Positions 57,740 through 64,000 of a DNA stretch of 64,000 nucleotides are shown here, one piece after another. The position numbers were made by a program, and so were the translations under genes. Numbering within the stretch: position 1 is the stretch's first letter; every line of letters starts with the position of its first letter. The stretch lies in assembly GCF_016798245.1 (NCBI RefSeq), contig NZ_JAEUZA010000003.1:124001-188000 (forward strand), read 5' to 3'. This stretch comes from Alkalicoccobacillus gibsonii. GTDB lineage: Bacteria; Bacillota; Bacilli; Bacillales; Bacillaceae_D. A model generated the notes under the pieces. That model saw only the letters and a list, made by a program, of their open reading frames with translations, was not told the origin of the DNA and did not search any database.

Positions 57740-57970
57740 ATGAAGAAATTGATTGTATTTGTACTGAGCTTTTGCACGTTATTTATCATTTTTCAAGTGG
57801 TGTCTGGATTGCTTGTGACATGGATGTACACTCCCCCACATACCTTTATGAGTGGAGCGTCTACAGTTGAATTTGGAATGGTTAGCGTCCCATTTTGGTT
57901 TTCGTTAGCAGCTGCAGTTGTGGCTTTCTTTATTTCAAATCGATTTCGTACTCGTAAAGCAGCTTACTAA
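57740..57970 (+). CDS. Small two-helix membrane protein
   Basis: 76 residues, ATG behind GAGGAGGGG. Two hydrophobic helices ('LIVFVLSFCTLFIIFQVVSGLLV' and 'VPFWFSLAAAVVAFFIS') with a short outside loop, and a basic tail. No family recognised. A 34-residue membrane-peptide gene starts 11 bp after its stop. Confidence 0.6.
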   Translation: MKKLIVFVLSFCTLFIIFQVVSGLLVTWMYTPPHTFMSGASTVEFGMVSVPFWFSLAAAVVAFFISNRFRTRKAAY

Positions 57971-57981
57971 GGAGAGGGGCT

Positions 57982-58086
57982 ATGTCCATTATGCTTAACA
58001 CGATGATTTTACTTGGGGGCGTACTTGCCTTAGTCTTTATTGTAGCTATTGTTGTAGGAATTGTGATTGCATCAAGAAAAAAATGA
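57982..58086 (+). CDS. 34-residue single-span membrane peptide
   Basis: ATG at 57982 directly after AAGGAGAGGGG; TGA at 58084-58086, inside the start of a terminator. Twenty-plus hydrophobic residues ('MILLGGVLALVFIVAIVVGI') and a basic end (RKK). The strong ribosome site, coupling to the upstream gene, and immediate terminator make it very likely to be translated. Function unknown. Confidence 0.7.
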   Translation: MSIMLNTMILLGGVLALVFIVAIVVGIVIASRKK

Positions 58087-58116
58087 ACATCTAGGCGTGA
58101 AGCCGGATGTTTTTTA
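58086..58116 (+). terminator. Terminator of the small membrane-protein pair
   Basis: AACATC...GGC / GCC...GATGTT stem with six T. Confidence 0.8.
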
Positions 58117-58184
58117 TTTTGCTTGCTTTGTGCTTTCCAATTGTTTACACTTATTATACCCATTAATTCTAGGTAGGTGATCTC

Positions 58185-58514
58185 ATGTTTAATCGAGAAT
58201 TATTAAAAGGAAGTACGTCTTTGCTTGTTCTTCAGCTTCTAGACAAAGAAGATATGTATGGATACCAGCTTGTAAAAGAAATGAAAAAACAAAGTGAAGA
58301 GACTCTTGAAGTGAAAGAAGGGACACTCTATCCGGCTTTGCATAAGCTTGAGGAAAAAGCATGTATTAAATCGTACTGGAAGGAGCAGGACAGGGGCCCG
58401 GCACGCAAATACTATGCGATAACAGATGAAGGTAGATCTGTTCTATCAGTAAAGACTAAGGAATGGAATTCATTTGTGAAAATGGTCAATCGATTTTTGG
58501 AGAAGCCATTATGA
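58185..58514 (+). CDS. PadR-family transcriptional regulator
   Basis: 109 residues. 'LLKGSTSLLVLQLLDKEDMYGYQLVKEM' then 'LEVKEGTLYPALHKLEEKACIKSYW' and wing 'DRGPARKYYAITDEGRSVL', the short PadR-s1 type. It overlaps the following HAAS-type gene by 4 bp, the standard PadR-HAAS pair in Firmicutes, where the partner carries the signal or target. Confidence 0.88.
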   Translation: MFNRELLKGSTSLLVLQLLDKEDMYGYQLVKEMKKQSEETLEVKEGTLYPALHKLEEKACIKSYWKEQDRGPARKYYAITDEGRSVLSVKTKEWNSFVKMVNRFLEKPL

Positions 58515-59140
58515 ACATTCCATCCTATCTTAATGAATTACGCTTGGAGCTGACTGATCATCCAAATAAGGAAGAGATACTACATGAATACAAGGCAGCT
58601 ATGGAAGCGAAGCAGCATGAACTGATGCTGGCAGGAATTCCCGAGCAATCTGCCGAGAAACAGGTCTTAGTAGAATTCGGTAACCCTAAAGAAGTGGCTC
58701 TGTCATATCATCAAAACTCCTCTAGTATAGACTTCTTAAAAGGTATGATTTCAATTAATTATTTCATCTTTGCAATAGGAGCCCTGCTCACATTTTTCTA
58801 CACAACTGGATTCACGGCTGTAACTACTGGACTTTGGGAGCAGCTAATACAATGGAAATGGGCGATCTTACTAGCTTATTGCTGCTTACAAGTTTGGATG
58901 TATTTTAAACATGGGTATTCTTATGGTTTCAAAGGACGTGGGAAAAACCGTCAATACTTGTTTATTGCTTTACTTCCAAATTATCTTTTAATGTCAGCCG
59001 TTTTGTTTTCTGAAACCATTCATACTTGGTTTTCACCTTTATTAAATCCATCCTTTCTAGTTGCCTGTATCTTTGCAACCATCGCATTTTATCCTATGAA
59101 TCAACTGGCTGTGCGCATTGGGGTCGTGCATTCTATATAG
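58511..59140 (+). CDS. HAAS-domain membrane protein, partner of PadR
   Basis: 209 residues from ATG at 58511, overlapping the padR stop. N-terminal HAAS (DUF1700/1129-like) segment: 'YLNELRLELTDHPNKEEILHEYKAAMEAKQHELMLAGIPEQSAEKQVLVEFGNPKEVA' region (residues 5-70), whose G-N-P-K-E-V-A end is diagnostic. About four membrane helices follow. It probably works with PadR in envelope-related control. Confidence 0.8.
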   Translation: MNIPSYLNELRLELTDHPNKEEILHEYKAAMEAKQHELMLAGIPEQSAEKQVLVEFGNPKEVALSYHQNSSSIDFLKGMISINYFIFAIGALLTFFYTTGFTAVTTGLWEQLIQWKWAILLAYCCLQVWMYFKHGYSYGFKGRGKNRQYLFIALLPNYLLMSAVLFSETIHTWFSPLLNPSFLVACIFATIAFYPMNQLAVRIGVVHSI

Positions 59141-59158
59141 GCCCTTTTTTTATCATTA

Positions 59159-59176
59159 TACCTAGTTTTACTAGGT
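59159..59176 (+). promoter_or_regulatory. Small hairpin before the last gene of the PadR operon
   Basis: ACCTAG / CTAGGT with a short loop, ending seven bases before the AAGGGAG ribosome site. No T-tail. It might influence translation of the next gene. Confidence 0.35.
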
Positions 59177-59199
59177 GTTATAAGGGAGTGTTCAGTTAT

Positions 59200-59775
59200 A
59201 TGATTGGTTTTGCGGCTCTATTTCTATTAATCATTATGATTCCGCTTGTACTAGGAGTCGTCCTATGGAAACGTTCGAAAATGATCGCATTTTTATGTGC
59301 TTTACCAAGTATATTGGTTATCTTGGTCCCTGTCGGTTGGTACGTCTTTGCAACGAATGATTACTTTGTAAAAACAACCGATTTAGAAGGTGAAACCTTA
59401 TCTGGGATACCGTTGTTTGAACCTTTTTCTGATGAGCTAGTAGAACAACAACTTGGAACATATCGACTTGGTGATCATGTAGACGAAGAGACGCTTTTTC
59501 TTGAATTTAATGAAGCTTGGATCACGACAGATGGAAAGCATGAGATAAGTGAATTACGCGTGTATAAAGTAGGTGAACAAACGAGCCGTGGTGTAGCAGT
59601 AGGGGATGATTTAGATAAGGCGAAAGAGCTCTACGGCAGTAATTATGCAAATGATTTTGAGCCTTGTATGGCTAGGTGGATTTTTTACGTAGATAGAGAA
59701 CGAAATATGAGGCTGGAATTCGTGTATGATGGTGACGATCGAATTCAGCAGATCAAATTAGCTGCAATGAAATGA
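59200..59775 (+). CDS. Hypothetical membrane-anchored protein
   Basis: 191 residues from ATG at 59200 behind AAGGGAG; the open frame further upstream overlaps the HAAS gene. Two N-terminal helices ('FAALFLLIIMIPLVLGVVLW' and 'MIAFLCALPSILVILVPVGWYVF'), then an extracellular beta-rich domain of about 135 residues ('SELRVYKVGEQTSRGVAVGDDLDKAKELYG'), a pattern seen in proteins with a DUF-type sensor domain. Family not recognised. Third gene of the PadR operon. Confidence 0.6.
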   Translation: MIGFAALFLLIIMIPLVLGVVLWKRSKMIAFLCALPSILVILVPVGWYVFATNDYFVKTTDLEGETLSGIPLFEPFSDELVEQQLGTYRLGDHVDEETLFLEFNEAWITTDGKHEISELRVYKVGEQTSRGVAVGDDLDKAKELYGSNYANDFEPCMARWIFYVDRERNMRLEFVYDGDDRIQQIKLAAMK

Positions 59776-59836
59776 CGTATCCTTTAATAACCAATGTAAA
59801 TGACGTAAAATGAAACCAAAAAGGAGTTCACTCCAA

Positions 59837-60742
59837 ATGAAGTCTAAACCGATCTATGTTGAACTGCCAATTAAGGCTCCTCTAGAACAAGTATGGCAGG
59901 TCACTCAAGAGCCGGAGCGTCATCAGCAATGGGATTTGCGGTTTTCTTCCATTACCTACTTGCCTAAAGAAGAGGGTGAACCACAGTCCTTTTTATATCA
60001 AACAAACATTGGACTTGGACTAAGAATAGCTGGTTGGGGAGAAAGCGTAGGAGATCATAAAAAGGATGGATCAAGAACGTCCTCCTTACGTTTTGGAACC
60101 GATCAAAAAATCTCCCTGATTCGCGAGGGAAGAGGCTACTGGAAGTATGAACAACTAGCGGACACCACTACATTTCTTACTCAATATGATTATGATGTGA
60201 GGTTTGGTTTTGTGGGTCGGTTGGTTGATCGTCTATGCTTCCGTCCGTTAATCGGTTGGGCTACAGCTTTGAGTTTTGATGTGTTAAAACGCTCTATTGA
60301 GAAGCAGGAATCTCCACATTGGCAGTTTATACGCTTCTTTTTAAGTATGAGTATGGTTCTACTATTCAGCTTCGTTTGGCTTTACCATGGGCTTATTCCT
60401 AAAGTACTTCTCAAGCATCCAGATGAAGTCATGATGATTGATAGAGCTTTAGGAATCAGTGGAGACTCAGCTAGTTTTGCTGTGAGTCTGGTTGGCTTTC
60501 TCGAAATTTTCGTAGCAGCAGTGTGGCTATTTTACAAAAATAAGAGGCACTTATTTTTTATTCAGATTCTAATCTTCCCTTTACTGATGGTATCAGCAAT
60601 CATTGTTGCTCCTCAGTTCTTAGGTGATCCGTTTAATCCAGTTACATTTAACGGAGCTTTGCTCACTTTGTCAGTAGTCGGCTTTTATCTATCTAAAGAT
60701 CTTCCCTCTGCTAGTTCGTGTAGACGCAGGAGGAACAAGTAA
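59837..60742 (+). CDS. SRPBCC domain fused to a DoxX-like membrane domain
   Basis: 301 residues from ATG at 59837 after AAGGAG. Residues 1-150 are an SRPBCC lipid-binding fold ('PIYVELPIKAPLEQVWQVTQEPERHQQWDLRF'). Residues about 170-285 contain four membrane helices of the DoxX-like type ('WQFIRFFLSMSMVLLFSFVWLYHGLIPKVL', 'VGFLEIFVAAVWLF'). It runs directly into a DUF4166 gene (no gap), so the two products probably act together at the membrane. Possible role in lipid handling. Confidence 0.78.
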   Translation: MKSKPIYVELPIKAPLEQVWQVTQEPERHQQWDLRFSSITYLPKEEGEPQSFLYQTNIGLGLRIAGWGESVGDHKKDGSRTSSLRFGTDQKISLIREGRGYWKYEQLADTTTFLTQYDYDVRFGFVGRLVDRLCFRPLIGWATALSFDVLKRSIEKQESPHWQFIRFFLSMSMVLLFSFVWLYHGLIPKVLLKHPDEVMMIDRALGISGDSASFAVSLVGFLEIFVAAVWLFYKNKRHLFFIQILIFPLLMVSAIIVAPQFLGDPFNPVTFNGALLTLSVVGFYLSKDLPSASSCRRRRNK

Positions 60743-61354
60743 ATGTCCATTTATCAGAAGCTTTTAGGGGATTCGTTTGAAAGGCTACATCCAAAATTAC
60801 AGGAACGATATTCGTTTCAAAGGGATGGGAAGTTCAGAGGAAAAGGAACAATGACTGACATTCGTGGAGCAAGACGCTGGATGTATCCATTCCTTCTACT
60901 GTTAACGAGGTGGAAATTTATCTTTCCTGAGAGTGGAAAGCACATTCCTTTTGAAATCAAAAATGTCGCATACAAAAGACCTGATGGGATGGAAGAAGTA
61001 AAGTGGGAGCGTATGTTTTATTTTCCTCAGGTGACGAGGCGATTTCATGCATTCATGACCATTGATCCCGCGCGAAAGGTTGTGAAAGATTATCTGGGAG
61101 AGCCACACTTATTTTATTCAGATCTTTTATTCACAGTGACGTCAGAAGGAGGCCTAAGTATATCATCAGGGTCTCAAAAGTTGATCGTAGGAAAAATGGA
61201 AATCCCGATTCCATCTATGTTTAAAGGCAATGTTGAGGTTGCAGAAGGATTCGATGATCAATTGCAGGTCTTCACAATTGAAGTAAAGATAACCAACCGT
61301 TTGCTTGGAAATCTAATGACCTACAAAGGTTACTTTTCAGAAGTAGATGGATAA
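60743..61354 (+). CDS. DUF4166 family protein
   Basis: 203 residues, ATG on the base after the preceding stop; AGGAGGA ribosome site within the end of the upstream gene. DUF4166 features: 'LGDSFERLHPKLQERYSF', 'RWMYPFLLLLTRWKFIFPESGKHIPFEI', 'WERMFYFPQVTRRFHAFM' and 'GNLMTYKGYFSEV'. The family often occurs fused to or beside SRPBCC-DoxX proteins, as here. Biochemical role unknown. Confidence 0.82.
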   Translation: MSIYQKLLGDSFERLHPKLQERYSFQRDGKFRGKGTMTDIRGARRWMYPFLLLLTRWKFIFPESGKHIPFEIKNVAYKRPDGMEEVKWERMFYFPQVTRRFHAFMTIDPARKVVKDYLGEPHLFYSDLLFTVTSEGGLSISSGSQKLIVGKMEIPIPSMFKGNVEVAEGFDDQLQVFTIEVKITNRLLGNLMTYKGYFSEVDG

Positions 61355-61473
61355 AAAGATTGAAAATCTGAATAATTAGTCCGATATAAATAAAACCTAA
61401 GCAGGATTCTTGATTTGAATTAGGTATAAAGTCATAATAGATATGAATAAAAACAGAAAGAAGATGAAGCGAA

Positions 61474-62259
61474 ATGAGTAATCGTTATGATGGTAAAGTG
61501 GTTATTATCACAGGTGCAGGATCAGGTTTAGGTCTTTCTGCAGCATTGTTATTAGCTAAAGAAGGCGCAAAGCTTTCACTAGTTGATGTAAATCAGGACT
61601 CGCTTGAGGCAGCTAAACAGGAAATTCTTAAAGAGAATTCAGCTGCTGAAGTATTACTCATCACAGCTGATGTGGCGGATGAAGAAGCCGTTAAGAATTA
61701 TGTAGATGGCACAGTGAAAACCTTCGGAAAAATCGATGCATTTTATAACAATGCGGGAATTGAAGGAAAACAAGCGCCAGTTGCAGAGTATGATAGTGAA
61801 GTATTTAATAAAGTAACAGATATCAATATAAATGGTGTTTTCTACGGTATGAAATATGTGTTGCCAGTTATGAAAGAACAAGGATATGGTTCGATCTTAA
61901 ACGTTGCTTCTGTTGGAGGAATTCGTGCGGTACTTAATCAAGCAGCTTATGTTGCAAGTAAGCATGCCGTTGCAGGATTAACAAAAACAGCTGCGATCGA
62001 CTATGGGCAGTATGGAATTAGTGTTAATGCGATCGCTCCAGGTGTTATTCTTACAGCGATGGTAGAAGGATCATTCAAACAAATCGGTGGAGACAATTGG
62101 GAGCAGGCGATGGCTGACTTCGTAAGTGTGAATCCGAAGAAACGATTTGGAAAACCAGAAGAAGTGGCACGTGTTGTTGCATTCTTGTTATCAGGAGAAG
62201 CAGAATTCGTGAATGGACAAGTCATTGCCATTGATGGCGGACAATCTTCTCAATATTAA
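61474..62259 (+). CDS. Short-chain dehydrogenase/reductase
   Basis: 261 residues. Cofactor motif T13-G-A-G-S-G-L-G20, 'NNAGIEG' structural motif, catalytic Ser of 'LNVASVGG', and Tyr/Lys of 'AAYVASKHA'. Classical SDR, glucose/3-oxoacyl reductase-like. The acidic 'LVDVN' after strand 2 suggests NAD(H) preference. Monocistronic with a clear terminator. Substrate not predictable. Confidence 0.88.
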   Translation: MSNRYDGKVVIITGAGSGLGLSAALLLAKEGAKLSLVDVNQDSLEAAKQEILKENSAAEVLLITADVADEEAVKNYVDGTVKTFGKIDAFYNNAGIEGKQAPVAEYDSEVFNKVTDININGVFYGMKYVLPVMKEQGYGSILNVASVGGIRAVLNQAAYVASKHAVAGLTKTAAIDYGQYGISVNAIAPGVILTAMVEGSFKQIGGDNWEQAMADFVSVNPKKRFGKPEEVARVVAFLLSGEAEFVNGQVIAIDGGQSSQY

Positions 62260-62269
62260 GCCATATCAT

Positions 62270-62305
62270 AAGAAAGCCACCTCATTTGAAGTGGCTTTCT
62301 TTTCT
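62270..62305. terminator. Bidirectional terminator
   Basis: AAGAAAGCCAC / GTGGCTTTCTT stem with T-rich tail, between the converging SDR and methyltransferase genes. Confidence 0.85.
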
Positions 62306-63073
62306 TTATTCCTTTATTCCAACAACTCGAATACGTTTGTAATCGGCAGTCCATTGCTCGTCTTTGTAAAGGGTAGGTCTAAGCGATTCTTCCGTTTTAG
62401 AGAGAACATCTTCTATCTTTTGTGCAGAGAGTCCAACGAAAAAGCTCCCGCCAAACATGTTGATCCAGTTTCTAAGTCCTTCTTCTCCAATTAAAGGAGT
62501 CGGTCGATCAAAATGCATGGCCAGTGTCACTCTAAAACCTACTCGCTCCATCAAGGTTGTGTATTCCGCTACACTTGGGTAATACCATGGAAAGCGTTCT
62601 TCAACATGAGATATGCCGACTGATTGAAGCTGTTTCATCAATTCATCAGTGATTTGACGAACATTACTCTTCCCTCCGAATTCCGCAACAAATCTCCCGC
62701 CTGGTTTAAGACTTTTAAATAGATTCTGCAGAGCCAACTCAGGTTGTTGCACCCAGTGAAGAGTAGCATTTGAGAACACTGCATCATAACGATGGTTGTG
62801 ATCCAACTCAGTGACATCCTGTACATCAAAAGGAAGAGATGGGTACTTTGCACGTGCCTTTTCAATCATAGATGAAGACTTATCGACACCAACAACATCC
62901 GCACCCGATTGATGGATTTGATTTGATAAATCTCCAGTCCCGCAACCTAAATCCAAGATATCCTCATCTTTTTGGGGGCTAAGTAAAGTCACTAGATCTT
63001 CACCATAAGACGAAACAAATGAGTGACTGTGATCATATAATGAGGCATTCCAAGTCATCTGTTCTTTTGACAT
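62306..63073 (-). CDS. Class I SAM-dependent methyltransferase (trans-aconitate methyltransferase-like)
   Basis: 255 residues, ATG behind GGAGGTGT. Opens 'WNASLYDHSHSFVSSYGEDL', then motif I D41-L-G-C-G-T-G-D48, 'VGVDKSSSMIEKAR', 'FSNATLHWV' and 'LKPGGRFVAEFGG'. The 'ATLHWV' and overall length fit the Tam/trans-aconitate 2-methyltransferase-like group. The small-molecule substrate is unproven. It lies 20 bp after the ABC permease gene on the same strand and may be its last operon member. Confidence 0.82.
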   Translation of the reverse strand: MSKEQMTWNASLYDHSHSFVSSYGEDLVTLLSPQKDEDILDLGCGTGDLSNQIHQSGADVVGVDKSSSMIEKARAKYPSLPFDVQDVTELDHNHRYDAVFSNATLHWVQQPELALQNLFKSLKPGGRFVAEFGGKSNVRQITDELMKQLQSVGISHVEERFPWYYPSVAEYTTLMERVGFRVTLAMHFDRPTPLIGEEGLRNWINMFGGSFFVGLSAQKIEDVLSKTEESLRPTLYKDEQWTADYKRIRVVGIKE

Positions 63074-63093
63074 TATCAGACACCTCCAATTAT

Positions 63094-63903
63094 TTATCCC
63101 TTTACACCACCAGCGGCCATTCCCTCGATAAAGTATCGTTGGAATAAAAAGTACATAATGACTATTGGTAATGATGATAGCACAACTCCTGAGAATAACA
63201 ACGGATAATTCGTCGCATATTCACCTTGGAAATCAAGAAGGGCCAGCGGTAAGGTTTTGTATTCATTTCTGGTTATAAACAAAAGTGGGTAGAATAAATC
63301 ATTCCAGCTCATAACCATGAGAAAGGTTCCCGTTGCAGCAAGTGAAGGCTTGGACAAAGGGAGTGCGACACGTACATACGTTAATAAGTGAGAAGCGCCA
63401 TCAATCGCTGCTGCTTCGAATAGCTCTTTTTGAACTGTACGCATAAACCCAGTTAAGATCAATACGGCAATTGGCATGGTAGACGCAATATTCACCACAA
63501 TCAAACCAAGCAGTGAATTGGTTAACCCTGTTTTGTACATCAGGTCGTATAACGGAATCATGTTTACCTGAGCGGGAACAAACATACCAAGTAAAAAGAA
63601 ACTAAAGCCAATCCTTGACCACAGTGGTCTGAGTCGGACAAGGGCATAGGCAGTCAGGCTACCGAACAGAAGCGTAAGGGCAACAGAGAAGGACGTGACA
63701 ATCACACTATTGGCAAAATAATAGTGGAGCCCATTCTCTTGAATAATCGTTATGTAATTTGTTAATGCCCAGCTTTCAGGTAAACCCAAAGGTGCATCGT
63801 ACATGTCTGACATGGTCTTAAAGGTTGTGAGTAAAAGACCTGCTAACGGAATAAGGATAATCAGCACTGCAACGCTTAGAATCATTCCACGAATTCCTTT
63901 CAT
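63094..63903 (-). CDS. Sugar ABC transporter permease (MalG type)
   Basis: 269 residues, ATG at 63903 behind GGAGGC. Six membrane helices; EAA loop 'ELFEAAAIDGASHLLTYVRV' (about residue 180); C-terminal 'YFIEGMAAGGVKG' is the standard CUT1 ending. With the partial permease upstream it forms a second carbohydrate importer, separate from the one at 27158-30235. Confidence 0.9.
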   Translation of the reverse strand: MKGIRGMILSVAVLIILIPLAGLLLTTFKTMSDMYDAPLGLPESWALTNYITIIQENGLHYYFANSVIVTSFSVALTLLFGSLTAYALVRLRPLWSRIGFSFFLLGMFVPAQVNMIPLYDLMYKTGLTNSLLGLIVVNIASTMPIAVLILTGFMRTVQKELFEAAAIDGASHLLTYVRVALPLSKPSLAATGTFLMVMSWNDLFYPLLFITRNEYKTLPLALLDFQGEYATNYPLLFSGVVLSSLPIVIMYFLFQRYFIEGMAAGGVKG

Positions 63904-63915
63904 TCCAATGCCTCC

Positions 63916-64000
63916 TTATGAACGCTCTGTTCGTAGTAGTCTAAATTGCAAAAACGCGATAAGGGCACTGATTGCCATAAGAAGAACGGCTGCCGCAGAG
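63916..64000 (-). CDS. Sugar ABC transporter permease (MalF type), C-terminal fragment
   Basis: The reading frame enters from the right edge and ends at TAA (63916-63918). The visible 27 residues ('SAAAVLLMAISALIAFLQF' then 'RLLRTERS') are a last membrane helix and basic tail typical of CUT1 permeases. It ends 12 bp before the MalG-type gene. Confidence 0.75.
   Translation of the reverse strand, partial: SAAAVLLMAISALIAFLQFRLLRTERS

Overview
The window is chromosomal DNA of a low-GC Gram-positive bacterium of the Bacillaceae, probably a soil or alkaliphile-type Bacillus relative. Support comes from strong AGGAGG-type ribosome binding sites with many TTG/GTG starts, sigma-A promoters, a SAM-I riboswitch, a T-box leader, CcpA (cre) sites, and recognisable Bacillus families: YtvA, YpmR/YpmS, EcsA/EcsB-like, YxjG/YxjH-like, LipA, CadC/CadA and YdcZ. 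No rRNA, tRNA, phage or CRISPR locus was seen. The genus cannot be fixed from this sequence alone.

Layout. 1-7 kb: methyltransferase tail, two GNAT acetyltransferases, a DUF3267 zincin, a 500-bp phased repeat array, a butanediol-dehydrogenase-like ADH, an esterase and a second methyltransferase. 6.3-14.5 kb: the LOV-STAS blue-light sensor YtvA with a small partner, then a ROK-type regulator with an MFS/small-protein operon and a sugar-isomerase-like gene that share a palindromic operator, plus an EcsAB-like ABC pair. 14.6-21 kb: an ArsR regulator with paired YdcZ transporters, a second butanediol dehydrogenase with a divergent LysR gene, and a TetR/MFS pair with palindromic operators. 21.2-26.8 kb: a T-box leader in front of an MFS gene, an ECF sigma factor with a DUF4179 partner, and small enzymes. 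27-34.8 kb: a cre-associated sugar ABC importer, an unknown HExxH protein, a secreted lipase and a secreted PL9 pectate lyase under an apparent CcpA-controlled promoter. 34.8-44 kb: TPR, ArsR/SRPBCC-PDZ, VOC, YpmRS, aldo-keto reductase, a kanamycin-nucleotidyltransferase homologue, a FixH-like lipoprotein with a PepSY membrane protein, and an S66 peptidase. 44-51 kb: a MacB/FtsX-type ABC exporter with PadR control, and the cadCA metal-efflux operon. 52-64 kb: a SAM-riboswitch-controlled MetE-like gene, a nucleotidyltransferase, a Gfo/Idh/MocA oxidoreductase, class D sortase, lipoprotein, small membrane proteins, a second PadR operon, SRPBCC-DoxX/DUF4166, SDR, methyltransferase, and the edge of a second sugar ABC importer.

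The most unusual signal is non-coding. Five intergenic spots carry degenerate arrays built from three unrelated motifs: ACCAAGA; GAATCAACGAAGAG plus six bases; and GCGCAAAAA. All repeat every 20-21 bp, about two turns of the DNA helix. The largest (2115-2616) has about 25 units in near-perfect register. Two of the longer arrays lie between a gene stop and a hairpin, so they are probably transcribed there. These arrays are not CRISPRs, not coding, and match no element I recognise. A separate pair of about 260-bp foldback (MITE-like) elements carries terminator-like hairpins and, in one case, supplies the stop codon of the preceding gene.
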